Of a DNA stretch of 64,000 bases, positions 50,348-59,354 are shown one piece after another; positions within the stretch are counted from its first letter, which is position 1, and every line of letters begins with the position of its first letter. The DNA is from JACDHG01 sp963811585. GTDB lineage: Bacteria > Actinomycetota > Actinomycetes > Propionibacteriales > Nocardioidaceae. Made by a program: the position numbers and the translations under genes. The notes under the pieces were generated by a model. The model worked only from the letters and a program-made list of their open reading frames with translations. It was not told the DNA's origin and made no database searches. The DNA lies in assembly GCA_963811585.1 (NCBI GenBank), contig CAWERR010000008.1:744001-808000 (forward strand), in the 5' to 3' direction.

Positions 50348-51973
50348 TCAGTTGTGGCAGCTGCCGCTGCCCGAGTCGTCGACAACTCCAGTTACGTCGT
50401 CGACGAACTGCCACGAGTACGTGTCGTTCTCGTTCAGCTGCATCACCAAGATGCCGCGGTCAACGATCCGAACGACACTGTTCGGCTCAGTTGAGTCGAA
50501 GGCCGTGGTGGTGGCTCCACCTGTCCCCACCACGATCTCACGCACCCCGTCCGGGTCGGGGCCCCCGTTGCCGTCTTGGGGGGCGAACCGCTCGTAGTCA
50601 TGGTCATGGCCGTTGAGCACCACATCGACTCCATCGGCGTACGCGGTCTCGAACCAGGGGTCCACGAACGCGTTGTTGCCGTGGCCGCCGCCGCTGCTGA
50701 ACCGAGGGTGGTGCCAGAGGACCATCTCGCAGCTGTGCTGGTCTGCCATAAGCAGCTCGTGGAGCGCAGTGTCTTGCGCCGCGATCTCGGCGCCCGTCGC
50801 CTCGCCCGAGCCGACGTCACCGGCGGAGTTCAGGTGGACGATCAGCCACTCACCGACCTCGGTGTAGTAAGAGCCGGGAGTTCCAGGGATGTCTGTTCCC
50901 AAGGTCGAGTCGGCTCCGAAGTACGTCACCGCGTCGTCACAACCCTGCTTGGTGGCTCCGGTCGCCCGCGGCACGTCGTAGCAGTCGTGGTTGCCATAGC
51001 CGGGAAGAGTGATGTCCTTGATGGAGGGTCTTCCCCAGCCCCGCTGCGGCGTGGTGCCGCCGCCGTACTTGTTGTGGAACTCTGCCAGCAGGCCGTTCTG
51101 GTAAGCCAGGTCGCCCATCGTGACAACGACATCAGGGTCAGCATCGGCAACCCGGTTGGACGTGTTGAGGCAGGCATTAAAACTGGGGCAGAGATCGCCA
51201 GCGGCCGCCAACGTGACGTCTCCGGTCGGGGGAGTGATTTCGCCGCTGGGTATCTCGATCGCGATGCCGCGTCGAGTGCTCGACGTGCCCCACGTGGACC
51301 CCGCCGTGGAACCGGGGTTGGTGTTGTCGTAAACCACGTTCGAGCCGCGGTTAGGAGCTGCGTGGCCGAGGTCGGATCCCGCGAGTTCCGTCCACCCTGC
51401 CGTCGGGGCCGAAGTCTCGTTGACGGCATGTGCGAACGCGGCGATCACCAAGGAGTCGGCAGCAGGAGCGGCCGCCAGGGTGCGGGTGTACCCGTTCCCG
51501 GTGCCTTGCCGGCCAGCGGAGTACTGCGCGACTGGTGCAGTCTCGTTCAGGTCGCCACCGATCTCGGTAACCGAGAACCAGATCCCCTCGTGGCCAGTCG
51601 ACAAGTTCCCCGTCTGGAGGGGTACGTCGGCAAGGTCGTCCTCGGCGAGGAAGTAGTAGGCGGTCAAACCCATCTTGGCGGCAGAGGCTTCGCTACCGTC
51701 GATCTTTGTCCAGCTGGTGCCGGCGCCCTGGATGCCTGGCGTCGAGTCGACTGCTCCGCCGACTTCGCTGAGCTCCACGAAGGCGACGTACAGGCGCCCA
51801 GCGTTGAAGGACGCGCTGCCGAGGGAGTAGCTCGAAGCGTTCGCGGTGTTGGAGCCAGCAGTGAGCAGAATCGGTGGCGACGGGTTCGCCACAGCGGCTG
51901 GCTCCGATCCCACCAGCATTGCTGCGCACAACAGCGCGCCGAACAGCGTTATCAAAGATCGTCTAGCAGACAT
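50348..51973 (-). CDS. Secreted calcineurin-like metallophosphoesterase
   Basis: The product has 541 residues with a signal peptide (LITLFGALLCAAMLVGSEPAA). The N-terminal 230 residues form a separate beta-rich domain (SYSLGSASFNAGRLYVAFVE) of unknown role. The C-terminal phosphoesterase has the five metal blocks: AAGDLC, VTMGDLAYQNG, GYGNHDCY, WHHPRFSSGG and NGHDHDYERFAP, close to purple-acid-phosphatase-like enzymes. The ATG at 51973 puts the signal peptide at the right place (52003 is also open). Convergent with the MFS gene. Confidence 0.9.
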   Translation of the reverse strand: MSARRSLITLFGALLCAAMLVGSEPAAVANPSPPILLTAGSNTANASSYSLGSASFNAGRLYVAFVELSEVGGAVDSTPGIQGAGTSWTKIDGSEASAAKMGLTAYYFLAEDDLADVPLQTGNLSTGHEGIWFSVTEIGGDLNETAPVAQYSAGRQGTGNGYTRTLAAAPAADSLVIAAFAHAVNETSAPTAGWTELAGSDLGHAAPNRGSNVVYDNTNPGSTAGSTWGTSSTRRGIAIEIPSGEITPPTGDVTLAAAGDLCPSFNACLNTSNRVADADPDVVVTMGDLAYQNGLLAEFHNKYGGGTTPQRGWGRPSIKDITLPGYGNHDCYDVPRATGATKQGCDDAVTYFGADSTLGTDIPGTPGSYYTEVGEWLIVHLNSAGDVGSGEATGAEIAAQDTALHELLMADQHSCEMVLWHHPRFSSGGGHGNNAFVDPWFETAYADGVDVVLNGHDHDYERFAPQDGNGGPDPDGVREIVVGTGGATTTAFDSTEPNSVVRIVDRGILVMQLNENDTYSWQFVDDVTGVVDDSGSGSCHN

Positions 51974-52058
51974 CGGTCCCCACCATGAGAGTTCTTGCCG
52001 CAAAAGTATCAGCGTCCGTTGGTTTGCGACGGCGTTTCAAATGACGTGCCCGACAGCG

Positions 52059-52529
52059 CTACTCGGGCGCCGCCTCGGCAACGAGAGGCAGCACGCGGTG
52101 CCTAATCTGGCTGGTCAGCGAGATCATCGTGGCCGAGCGCTCGATTCCCGGGTAGGTCACCACGGTGTCGAGGACCCGCTGTAGATCGGTGTTCGACCGG
52201 GCCACGACGCGGCACCACAGGTCGCCAGGACCGGTGACCGTGTGGGCCTCGATGACCTCTGGGATCAGCGCGAGATGCTCTCCGACGGGGTCGTGGCCTT
52301 CGCCCTGGCGAATCTCCAGCGTGATGAATGCAGTCACCGGGTAGCCGAGCGCGTCGGTGTCGAGGTCGGGTCCCCACCCTCGCACGACGCCCGCCCGCTC
52401 GAGCCGGTCGAGCCGGGCCTGCACCGTTCCGCGGGCGACACCGAGGCGGCGCGACGCTTCGAGTACACCGATCCGGGGCTGGTCGGCGAACAGCGTCACG
52501 ATTCTCGCGTCGAGCTGGTCGATGCTCAT
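52059..52529 (-). CDS. Lrp/AsnC-family transcriptional regulator
   Basis: The product has 156 residues. The N-terminal HTH (IVTLFADQPRIGVLEASRRL then GVARGTVQARLDRLERAGVV) is followed by a RAM/ACT-like ligand domain (EAHTVTGPGDLWCRVVARS). Lrp relatives bind amino acids and form octamers. It is divergent from the HPPD gene with 113 bp between starts, so it probably controls tyrosine breakdown in response to an aromatic amino acid (inference). Confidence 0.9.
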   Translation of the reverse strand: MSIDQLDARIVTLFADQPRIGVLEASRRLGVARGTVQARLDRLERAGVVRGWGPDLDTDALGYPVTAFITLEIRQGEGHDPVGEHLALIPEVIEAHTVTGPGDLWCRVVARSNTDLQRVLDTVVTYPGIERSATMISLTSQIRHRVLPLVAEAAPE

Positions 52530-52575
52530 CGAGGATGCATCCTGTGCAGAAGGTCCATGAGTTTGGCCTTTCTAT

Positions 52576-52602
52576 TAGGCAGACTGTCCGGTCAGATAGG
52601 CA
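52576..52602. promoter_or_regulatory. Direct repeat TAGGCA, 21 bp apart, between lrp-type and hpd genes
   Basis: TAGGCA occurs at 52576-52581 and 52597-52602 within ATTAGGCAGAC and GATAGGCAACC. The 21-bp period equals two helical turns and the pair lies in the divergent promoter region. It is a candidate operator for the Lrp-type regulator. Confidence 0.35.
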
Positions 52603-52642
52603 ACCCTTGCGCATGATGCTCGATGTCGTCAAGGATGCGGAG

Positions 52643-53842
52643 ATGAGTGACACATTGACACCCGAAGAACTTCAAGCCGATCTCACCCTCGAGCAGCTCA
52701 AGCAGCTGGTGGGCCTGGTCGACTACGACAGCTCGCTGGACCCGTTCCCTGTCACCGCGATGGACGCCGTCGTCTTCGTCGTCGGCAACGCAACCCAGAC
52801 CGCGCAGTTCTACCAGCTCGCGCTCGGCATGGAGCTCGTCGCCTACGCCGGGCCGGAGACGGGCGTTCGCGACCACAAGGCATTCGTCCTCAAGTCCGGC
52901 TCGGCGCGTTTCGTGTTCACCGGCGGGGTCACGCCCGACAGCAGCGTCCTCGACCACCACCGACGCCACGGCGACGGCGTTGTCGATCTCGCGCTGGAGG
53001 TGCCTGACGTCGACAAGTGCATCGAGCACGCCCGCACGATGGGCGCCACGATCCTCGACGAGCCGCACGACAGCACAGACGACCACGGCACCGTCCGGAT
53101 GGCGGCCATCGCGACGTACGGCGAAACCCGCCACACCCTCATCGACCGCAGCCGGTATGACGGTCCCTATCTACCGGGCTTCGTGTCGAGGCAGACCACC
53201 GTCGCCCGGCCAGCCGGCCACCCCAAGCGACTCTTCCAGGCGATCGACCACTGTGTCGGCAACGTCGAGCTCGGTCGCATGGACGAGTGGGTGACCTTCT
53301 ACAACAAGGTTCTCGGCTTCGTGAACATGGCAGAGTTCATCGGCGACGACATCGCGACCGACTACTCAGCCCTGATGTCCAAGGTCGTGTCCAACGGCAA
53401 CCACCGGGTGAAGTTCCCCCTCAACGAGCCGGCGGTCGCGAAAAGGAAGTCACAGATCGACGAGTACCTCGAGTTCTACGGCAGCGCAGGCTGCCAGCAC
53501 ATCGCGCTCGCCACGGGCGACATCCTCGCGACCGTCGACCAGCTGCGAGCCAACGGCATCGAGTTCCTCGAGACGCCCGACTCGTACTACGACGACCCGG
53601 CCCTGCGCGAACGCATCGGGCACGTCCGGGTGCCGATCGAGGAGCTGAAGAAGCGCGCGATCCTGGTCGACCGCGACGAGGACGGCTACCTGCTCCAGAT
53701 CTTCACCAAGCCGATGGGTGACCGCCCCACGGTGTTCTACGAGTTCATCGAGCGGCACGGCTCCCTCGGCTTCGGCAAGGGCAACTTCAAGGCCCTTTTC
53801 CAGGCCATCGAGCGTGAGCAAGAAGCCCGCGGCAACCTCTAG
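52643..53842 (+). CDS. hpd: 4-hydroxyphenylpyruvate dioxygenase
   Basis: The product has 399 residues. It converts 4-hydroxyphenylpyruvate to homogentisate in tyrosine breakdown, using Fe(II). The VOC-type fold shows the iron ligands in AIDHCVGNVELGRM (His), GCQHIALATGDI (His) and VFYEFIERHGSLGFG (Glu). The C-terminal substrate-gating helix is FGKGNFKALFQAIEREQ. ATG 52643 is seven bases after AAGGA; an in-frame ATG at 52613 is possible. No homogentisate dioxygenase gene lies in the window. Confidence 0.96.
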   Translation: MSDTLTPEELQADLTLEQLKQLVGLVDYDSSLDPFPVTAMDAVVFVVGNATQTAQFYQLALGMELVAYAGPETGVRDHKAFVLKSGSARFVFTGGVTPDSSVLDHHRRHGDGVVDLALEVPDVDKCIEHARTMGATILDEPHDSTDDHGTVRMAAIATYGETRHTLIDRSRYDGPYLPGFVSRQTTVARPAGHPKRLFQAIDHCVGNVELGRMDEWVTFYNKVLGFVNMAEFIGDDIATDYSALMSKVVSNGNHRVKFPLNEPAVAKRKSQIDEYLEFYGSAGCQHIALATGDILATVDQLRANGIEFLETPDSYYDDPALRERIGHVRVPIEELKKRAILVDRDEDGYLLQIFTKPMGDRPTVFYEFIERHGSLGFGKGNFKALFQAIEREQEARGNL

Positions 53843-53895
53843 ACCCGATTTGCCAGCACGATTGTGGCCTTGGCAGAAAATAAGTGGCCCATTTC

Positions 53896-53925
53896 GGCAA
53901 CCTTTCGACCGGGCATGGCGTCTTA
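53896..53925 (+). promoter_or_regulatory. Candidate ECF-type promoter before the M1 peptidase gene
   Basis: GGCAACC (53896-53902), a 17-base spacer and GTCTTA (53920-53925) resemble an ECF sigma promoter (GGNAAC with GTC). Transcription would start near 53932, giving a leader of about 100 bases that contains the hairpin at 53950-53979. Confidence 0.35.
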
Positions 53926-53949
53926 TTAGGTGACGAGGGAAGCGAGACA

Positions 53950-53979
53950 CAGCGGGTTCCGGGAAACCGGGGCCCGCTG
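53950..53979 (+). terminator. 13-bp hairpin with GAAA tetraloop and T-run, in the leader of the M1 peptidase gene
   Basis: CAGCGGGTTCCGG (53950-53962) pairs with CCGGGGCCCGCTG (53967-53979), including two G-U pairs, around GAAA (53963-53966). CCCCTTTT follows. It is either a terminator of the hpd transcript (107 bp after the stop) or a leader attenuator of the peptidase gene if the promoter at 53896 is real. Confidence 0.6.
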
Positions 53980-54035
53980 CCCCTTTTCCGGCTCCTAATG
54001 TGCGTTCGCGTCACAATCCCTGAGAAGGTGGGACG

Positions 54036-55433
54036 ATGCGCACCCCCCGCTTCGTGACCATTGTGGTGGTCGCACTCTTGGCCCTGCCCGCCGCCGACGC
54101 GGCCGCTCCGTCCTCTGTCGGCATCGGGGACCCCTACTACCCCCAGGCGGGCAACCCAGGCTACGACGCCCTGCACTACGACGTCCGGGTCCGGTACCGC
54201 CCTGCGGATCGCGTCGTCGACGGGGTCACGAGGCTGCGGTTCACCACCCGCAAGCGGCTGGCCACCTTCAACCTCGACCTGTTGCTTCGCGCGTCCAAGG
54301 TCACCGTGGACGGAGTGGATACGCGCTTCAGTCAGACCCGGCACGAGCTGACCGTGTCACCGCGTCGCAATCTGCGGCGTGGCAGCACTCACCAAGTGCG
54401 AGTGACGTACTCCGGTCGACCCATCTCGATCTCGTACGGCCACGAGACCCCGTTCGAGAAGACGGCGACGGGAGCCCTTGCCGTCGGGGAGCCACAGATC
54501 GCTGCCTGGTGGTTCCCGAGCAATGACCACCCGAGCGACAAGGCAACATTCACGATCCGCCTCAGCGTCCCGCAGGGATACGAGGCGATAAGCAACGGTT
54601 CCTTGGCCAGTCGGCGTACGTCGAACGGCCTCACCACCTGGAGCTGGGTCATGGGCAGCCAGATGGCGACGTACCTCGCCTTTGCCGCCTTCGGTCAGTA
54701 CGACATCCAGCGTGGGCGGACTGCATCAGGCACGCCGTTCCTCTACGCCTTCGAGCGAGGACTAGGTCGAGGCGGTGCTGCAGCACGCCGGTCGGTGCGC
54801 AGTACACCGCAGGTGTTGCGTTACCTCGAGTCCGTGTGGGGCACCTACCCGTACCGCAACGTCGGTGGACTGGTGCCGAACCTGCGGCTCGGCTACGCCC
54901 TCGAGAACCAGACCCGTCCGATCTACGGCCGTGACATGTTCGGTTCAGGAATCGACCGTGGGCTGGTGGCTCACGAACTGTCGCACCAATGGTTCGGCGA
55001 CCGCGTCACGGTCAGTCGGTGGCGACACATCTGGCTCAACGAGGGCTACGCGACCTACAGCGAATGGCTATGGGAACGCCATAACGGCGGACTCTCCCCG
55101 CAGACTCAGCTCCGTGTCCGTTACGACAACCTCGAGCCCTCGAACTCCTTCTGGAACCTGCGAATCGGCAACCCAGGTCGGGACCGGCTGTTCGACTCTG
55201 CGGTCTATGAGCGGGGCGCGATGACCCTGCAGGCGCTGCGCAACCGAATCGGCGCGCGTGACTTCTTCCGGGTGTCGCGCAGGTGGGTCCATGCCAACAA
55301 GGGCGGGACTGGAAGCACCCGCGAGTTCAAGCTGCTCGCCGAGCGTGTGAGCGGCGAGCAGCTCGACGGGTTCGTCAGGGCATGGCTGATGACCGGGAGC
55401 AAGCCGGCAGAGACGGTGGCCAACGGGCTCTGA
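54036..55433 (+). CDS. Secreted M1-family metallopeptidase, short form
   Basis: The product has 465 residues with a signal peptide (FVTIVVVALLALPAADA). An N-terminal beta saddle domain is followed by the thermolysin-like domain with HELSHQWFGD (about 313-322) and the third zinc ligand Glu at about 336 in WLNEGYATYSE, which is the HExxH-18-E rule. The exopeptidase motif GxMEN reads GYALEN, so Met is Leu. The long C-terminal helical domain of typical M1 aminopeptidases is missing, as in other short secreted actinobacterial members. It is a single gene. Confidence 0.9.
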   Translation: MRTPRFVTIVVVALLALPAADAAAPSSVGIGDPYYPQAGNPGYDALHYDVRVRYRPADRVVDGVTRLRFTTRKRLATFNLDLLLRASKVTVDGVDTRFSQTRHELTVSPRRNLRRGSTHQVRVTYSGRPISISYGHETPFEKTATGALAVGEPQIAAWWFPSNDHPSDKATFTIRLSVPQGYEAISNGSLASRRTSNGLTTWSWVMGSQMATYLAFAAFGQYDIQRGRTASGTPFLYAFERGLGRGGAAARRSVRSTPQVLRYLESVWGTYPYRNVGGLVPNLRLGYALENQTRPIYGRDMFGSGIDRGLVAHELSHQWFGDRVTVSRWRHIWLNEGYATYSEWLWERHNGGLSPQTQLRVRYDNLEPSNSFWNLRIGNPGRDRLFDSAVYERGAMTLQALRNRIGARDFFRVSRRWVHANKGGTGSTREFKLLAERVSGEQLDGFVRAWLMTGSKPAETVANGL

Positions 55434-55517
55434 GCGAACCCGCGCAAGCGCGAGTACCATGTCGTGCTTCGAGTTGACCCCTGCACCCGGGCGTCAGTGC
55501 GCACCCTGGAGGTTCAC

Positions 55518-55742
55518 ATGTCCGATGAACTGCCCGAAGGTACGAAACGCGCGGAGCGTTCCGATCACAGTCACTGGAACTGGCTCCTCCTGATTCCGCT
55601 GATCGCGACGTTGTATCCGCCTTTCTACAACCGGAGTTCACCTGAGCTGTTCGACATCCCGTTCTTCTACTGGTTCCAGCTCGGGGCAATTGCCATCGGG
55701 GTGACAAGCACCCTCATCGTCTACATGAAGACGAGGGGTTGA
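55518..55742 (+). CDS. DUF3311 small membrane protein, symporter partner
   Basis: The product has 74 residues with two membrane segments (WNWLLLIPLIATLYPPFY and FFYWFQLGAIAIGVTSTLIVY). DUF3311 proteins regularly precede SSS-family symporters and may be small subunits of them. The ATG at 55518 is five bases after CTGGAGG. The symporter gene starts four bases after this stop. Confidence 0.88.
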   Translation: MSDELPEGTKRAERSDHSHWNWLLLIPLIATLYPPFYNRSSPELFDIPFFYWFQLGAIAIGVTSTLIVYMKTRG

Positions 55743-55746
55743 CACC

Positions 55747-57393
55747 ATGTTCGACGACGTCAAGACGGTGGAACTCATCGTCTTCACCGTTCTCTTCGTC
55801 TTTGTCAGCGGCCTCGGCTTCGTTGCCGCCCGTTGGCGTCGCGCCGACGACCTCGAGCACCTCGACGAGTGGGGCCTCGGCGGCCGCAACTTCGGGTCGT
55901 GGATCACCTGGTTCCTGATTGGTGGAGACCTCTACACGGCGTACACGTTCGTCGCCGTGCCGGCGTTGGTCTTCGGTGCCGGCGCCATCGGGTTCTTCGC
56001 AGTTCCCTACACGATCGTGGTGTACCCGATCGTGTTCCTGGTCCTGATCCGGCTCTGGTCTGTCAGCCATGTGCACGGTTTCGTGACCCCGGCCGACTTC
56101 GTCCGCGCCCGGCACGGATCGTCGACGCTGGCGCTGCTCGTGGCTATCACGGGCATCGTGGCGACGATGCCCTACATCGCGTTGCAGCTTGTCGGCATCG
56201 AGGCCGTGCTCAAGTCGATGGGTGTGACTGGCCACCTGCCGATCATCGTGGCCTTCGCGATCCTGGCTGCCTACACCTACAACTCCGGCCTCCGCGCGCC
56301 AGCCTTGATTGCATTCGTCAAGGACGCGCTGATCTACCTGGTGATCATCGTGGCTGTGATCGTGATCCCCTACAAACTAGGGGGTTGGGACACAATCTTC
56401 GGCGCCGCGGAAGCCAAGTTTGCGGAGTCGCCGAACCCAGGCGACGGCGTGCTGCTCGGCGGCCCGGCGCAGCTCCAGTACGCGACCCTTGCCTTCGGAT
56501 CAGCGCTGGCGCTGTTCCTCTACCCGCACTCGATCACCGGCGTCCTCGCGTCTCGCGACCGCACCGTGATCAAGCGCAACATGGCGGCGTTGCCGGCATA
56601 CAGCTTCATCCTCGGATTGCTGGCTCTGCTGGGCTACATGGCTATCAAGGCGGAGATCGTCCCGATCGGTGCAGACCCCGAAGCGGGGGTTCCTGGCGAC
56701 GCCAACACGATTGTGCCGCAGCTGTTCGAGCAGATGTTCCCGAGCTGGTTCGCCGGGGTGGCCTTCGCCGCCATCGGTATTGGCGCCCTCGTGCCGGCCG
56801 CGATCATGTCGATCGCTGCAGCCAACTTGTGGACGCGCAACGTGTACGTCGAGTACATCAACAAGAACGCGACTCCGAAACAGGAGGCACAGAGCAGCAA
56901 GCTCGCATCGTTGGTGGTCAAGGCCGGGGCACTGGTGGCGATCATCGCGTTGGATCCGGAGTTCTCGATCGACCTCCAGCTCATCGGCGGCATCATCATC
57001 TTGCAGACGCTGCCCGCCGTGGCGCTCGGTCTCTACACGCGCTGGATCCACCGCTGGGCCTTGATAGCCGGCTGGGCTGCAGGCATGGTGGTGGGCTTCT
57101 GGACGACGTACCAGATCGAGCAGAAGATCTTCACTTCTCCCACGGAGTTCACGGTCAAGAAGGAGCACTTCGGCGGGTCCGCGTTCCCACTCGAGAAGCT
57201 CGGGTTCGAGACGGACAAGCTGATCTATGCCGGGTTCCTCGCCCTCCTCGCCAACCTGGTGGTTTGCGTGCTCGCGACACTTGTCCTCAGGGCCATGAAG
57301 GTGCCCGACGGCGAGGACGTCACGAAGACGTCGGAGTACTTCGCCGACAGCGACGACCCGCGCCTGCGCGACCTTCCCGAGACCGTGCACTAG
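55747..57393 (+). CDS. Sodium:solute symporter (SSS family), MctP-like
   Basis: The product has 548 residues with about 13 membrane segments. SSS features are seen in DEWGLGGRNFGSWITWFLIG and ALALFLYPHSITGVLASRDRTVIKRNMAALPAYSF. The closest functional relatives with a DUF3311 partner are MctP-type monocarboxylate transporters. The next gene encodes a GlcD-type oxidase, so lactate or glycolate is a reasonable substrate guess (inference from context). Confidence 0.9.
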   Translation: MFDDVKTVELIVFTVLFVFVSGLGFVAARWRRADDLEHLDEWGLGGRNFGSWITWFLIGGDLYTAYTFVAVPALVFGAGAIGFFAVPYTIVVYPIVFLVLIRLWSVSHVHGFVTPADFVRARHGSSTLALLVAITGIVATMPYIALQLVGIEAVLKSMGVTGHLPIIVAFAILAAYTYNSGLRAPALIAFVKDALIYLVIIVAVIVIPYKLGGWDTIFGAAEAKFAESPNPGDGVLLGGPAQLQYATLAFGSALALFLYPHSITGVLASRDRTVIKRNMAALPAYSFILGLLALLGYMAIKAEIVPIGADPEAGVPGDANTIVPQLFEQMFPSWFAGVAFAAIGIGALVPAAIMSIAAANLWTRNVYVEYINKNATPKQEAQSSKLASLVVKAGALVAIIALDPEFSIDLQLIGGIIILQTLPAVALGLYTRWIHRWALIAGWAAGMVVGFWTTYQIEQKIFTSPTEFTVKKEHFGGSAFPLEKLGFETDKLIYAGFLALLANLVVCVLATLVLRAMKVPDGEDVTKTSEYFADSDDPRLRDLPETVH

Positions 57394-57409
57394 GGGCATC
57401 CTGGTAGAC

Positions 57410-58801
57410 GTGAACAGCCAACAGACACACGTCATCGAAGCGCTGCGGGCGGGCCTGGCGGACGGGTCCGTCCGCACCGACCCCGACGTGCTGGCGTCGT
57501 ACAGCATGGACCGGGCGATGTACTGCGCTGTGGGGAACGCCCTTGCGCTGGTGCACGCTCGGTCCACCGCCGAGGTCCAGCACGTCATGCGGGTGGCCTC
57601 GGAGCACTCCGTGCCGGTCGTGCCGCAAGGTGCCCGGAGCGGCTACGCGGGCGCCGCCAACGCCATCGACGGCTGCCTGTTGCTGAGTCTCGAGAAGATG
57701 AACCAAGTGCTCGAGATCGACGCGGGCAACCGGCTCGTCGTCACGCAGCCCGGCATCTACAACGCCGATCTGTCCCGAGCGGTCGCTGAGCGCGGACTGT
57801 TCTATCCACCAGACCCGTCCAGTTGGGAGTTCTGCTCGATCGGCGGCAACGTGTCGACCAACTCGGGCGGCCTGTGCTGCGTCAAGTACGGCGTCACGAC
57901 CGACTACGTGCTGGGCCTCGAGGTCGTGTTGGCCGACGGGCAGATACTCCGCACCGGACGTCGAACGGTCAAGGGGGTCGCGGGCTACGACCTGACGCGG
58001 CTCTTCGTGGGCAGCGAAGGCACGCTCGGCGTCATCACTGAGATCACCTTGAGTCTTCGTCCCGAGACGCAGAAGCCGCTCACCGTGGCCGCCGTGTTCG
58101 ACTCTGCGCAGGCAGCGGCTGGCGCTGTCACGCAGGTCGTCACGTCTGGTGTTGTCCCGTCGCTCCTGGAGTTCATGGACAAGATCAGCGTGCGTGTCGT
58201 CAATGACGCTTTCAATATGGGTATCTCGCCCGATGCTGAGGCACTGGTGCTGGCGCAGAGCGATTCCGGCGGTGACAGGGCCGCCGACGAGATTGCGACG
58301 ATCGCGAAGATCTTCGAGGAGGCAGGAGCGACCGAGGTTGCGGTCGCAGATGATCCTGCCGAGGGTGAGCTGTTGCTGGCTGCTCGACGAGAGGTACTCA
58401 CGGCGTTCGAGAAGCTCGGCACGACGTTGGTAGACGACGTATGTGTGCCGAGGACGAGGCTGGCCGAGCTCATCGAGCGGATCGAGCAGGTGTCGGTCGA
58501 CTGCGGCCTGACGATTGGCGTGCTAGGCCACGCTGGTGACGGGAACTTCCATCCGGCCGTCGTCTTCGACGGCCAGGATCCAGACCAGGTGACGCGGGCC
58601 AAGGAGGCGTTCGACCAAATCATGCATGTCAGCCTCGACCTTGGCGGCACGATCACCGGTGAGCACGGTGTCGGAATCCTGAAGATGAAGTTGCTCGAGC
58701 AAGAGCTCGGGCCGCTGTCGCTCGACGTCCACCGGCGCATCAAGCAGTCGCTCGACCCGGCCGGAATCCTCAACCCTGGCAAGGTTTTCACCGCCAGCTG
58801 A
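57410..58801 (+). CDS. FAD-linked oxidase, GlcD / D-lactate dehydrogenase type
   Basis: The product has 463 residues with a GTG start 16 bases after the symporter stop. The PCMH-type FAD domain (about 35-215) shows VPVVPQGARSGYAGAANAI, SIGGNVSTNSGGLCCVKYG and GVAGYDLTRLFVGSEGTLGVITE. The C-terminal cap has GHAGDGNFHPAVVF and TITGEHGVGILKMKLLEQE. Members oxidise 2-hydroxy acids such as glycolate or D-lactate. With DUF3311 and the symporter it forms an uptake-and-oxidation operon. Confidence 0.9.
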   Translation: MNSQQTHVIEALRAGLADGSVRTDPDVLASYSMDRAMYCAVGNALALVHARSTAEVQHVMRVASEHSVPVVPQGARSGYAGAANAIDGCLLLSLEKMNQVLEIDAGNRLVVTQPGIYNADLSRAVAERGLFYPPDPSSWEFCSIGGNVSTNSGGLCCVKYGVTTDYVLGLEVVLADGQILRTGRRTVKGVAGYDLTRLFVGSEGTLGVITEITLSLRPETQKPLTVAAVFDSAQAAAGAVTQVVTSGVVPSLLEFMDKISVRVVNDAFNMGISPDAEALVLAQSDSGGDRAADEIATIAKIFEEAGATEVAVADDPAEGELLLAARREVLTAFEKLGTTLVDDVCVPRTRLAELIERIEQVSVDCGLTIGVLGHAGDGNFHPAVVFDGQDPDQVTRAKEAFDQIMHVSLDLGGTITGEHGVGILKMKLLEQELGPLSLDVHRRIKQSLDPAGILNPGKVFTAS

Positions 58802-58819
58802 GCCTTCGAGGAGTCATTG

Positions 58820-59347
58820 ATGGTGGTCTATCTGGGCTTCCTGCGTGCAGTCAACGTCGGCAAGCGGCAGGTGAAGATGGCTGCCCTGCGAGAGCGGTTA
58901 ACTGCGGACGGCTTCTCCGATGTCGAGACGTACATCGCCAGCGGCAACATCAAGGTCTCGTCGAGCTTGCGAAGTACGACCAAGGTCGAGCAGGCGCTTG
59001 AAGCTGTGTTTGAGGAGTGGCTTGGCTTCGACGTGCCGACTCTGGTCCGGACCCCGAAGCAGTTGACGGAGATCTACGAGCGTGGTCGCGACCTTGTCTC
59101 GCCGGTCGGAGATTCGCGGCACTACCTCACGTTCCTGCGCGACAAGCCAGCTGCGGCTGCCGTCACCAAGCTCGAGTCCTGGGCGGAGGCCGGTGAGCGA
59201 GCGAATGTCGACGGGCGCGAGGTCCATCTGTGGCTCGCATCCGCCCGGCCGAAACTCACCAACAGCCGCGTGGAGGCGATCCTCGGCACCGTGGGCACCG
59301 CCCGCGACTGGAAGACGATCACCAAGCTGGCCAGCACCTGGTGCTAG
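58820..59347 (+). CDS. DUF1697 family protein
   Basis: The product has 175 residues. Family blocks are VYLGFLRAVNVGKRQVKMAAL, YIASGNIKVSS and a C-terminal SRVEAILGTVGTARDWKTITKL, which are typical of DUF1697. No function is assigned. ATG 58820 is six bases after GAGGAG and is preferred over TTG 58817. It follows the oxidase gene by 18 bases. Confidence 0.9.
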   Translation: MVVYLGFLRAVNVGKRQVKMAALRERLTADGFSDVETYIASGNIKVSSSLRSTTKVEQALEAVFEEWLGFDVPTLVRTPKQLTEIYERGRDLVSPVGDSRHYLTFLRDKPAAAAVTKLESWAEAGERANVDGREVHLWLASARPKLTNSRVEAILGTVGTARDWKTITKLASTWC

Positions 59348-59354
59348 AAGTGCG

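Noticed and set aside
55833..57407. 524-codon plus-strand frame overlapping the symporter gene
   Set aside because: Arg/Pro/His-rich without membrane segments; the other frame has clear SSS symporter features.
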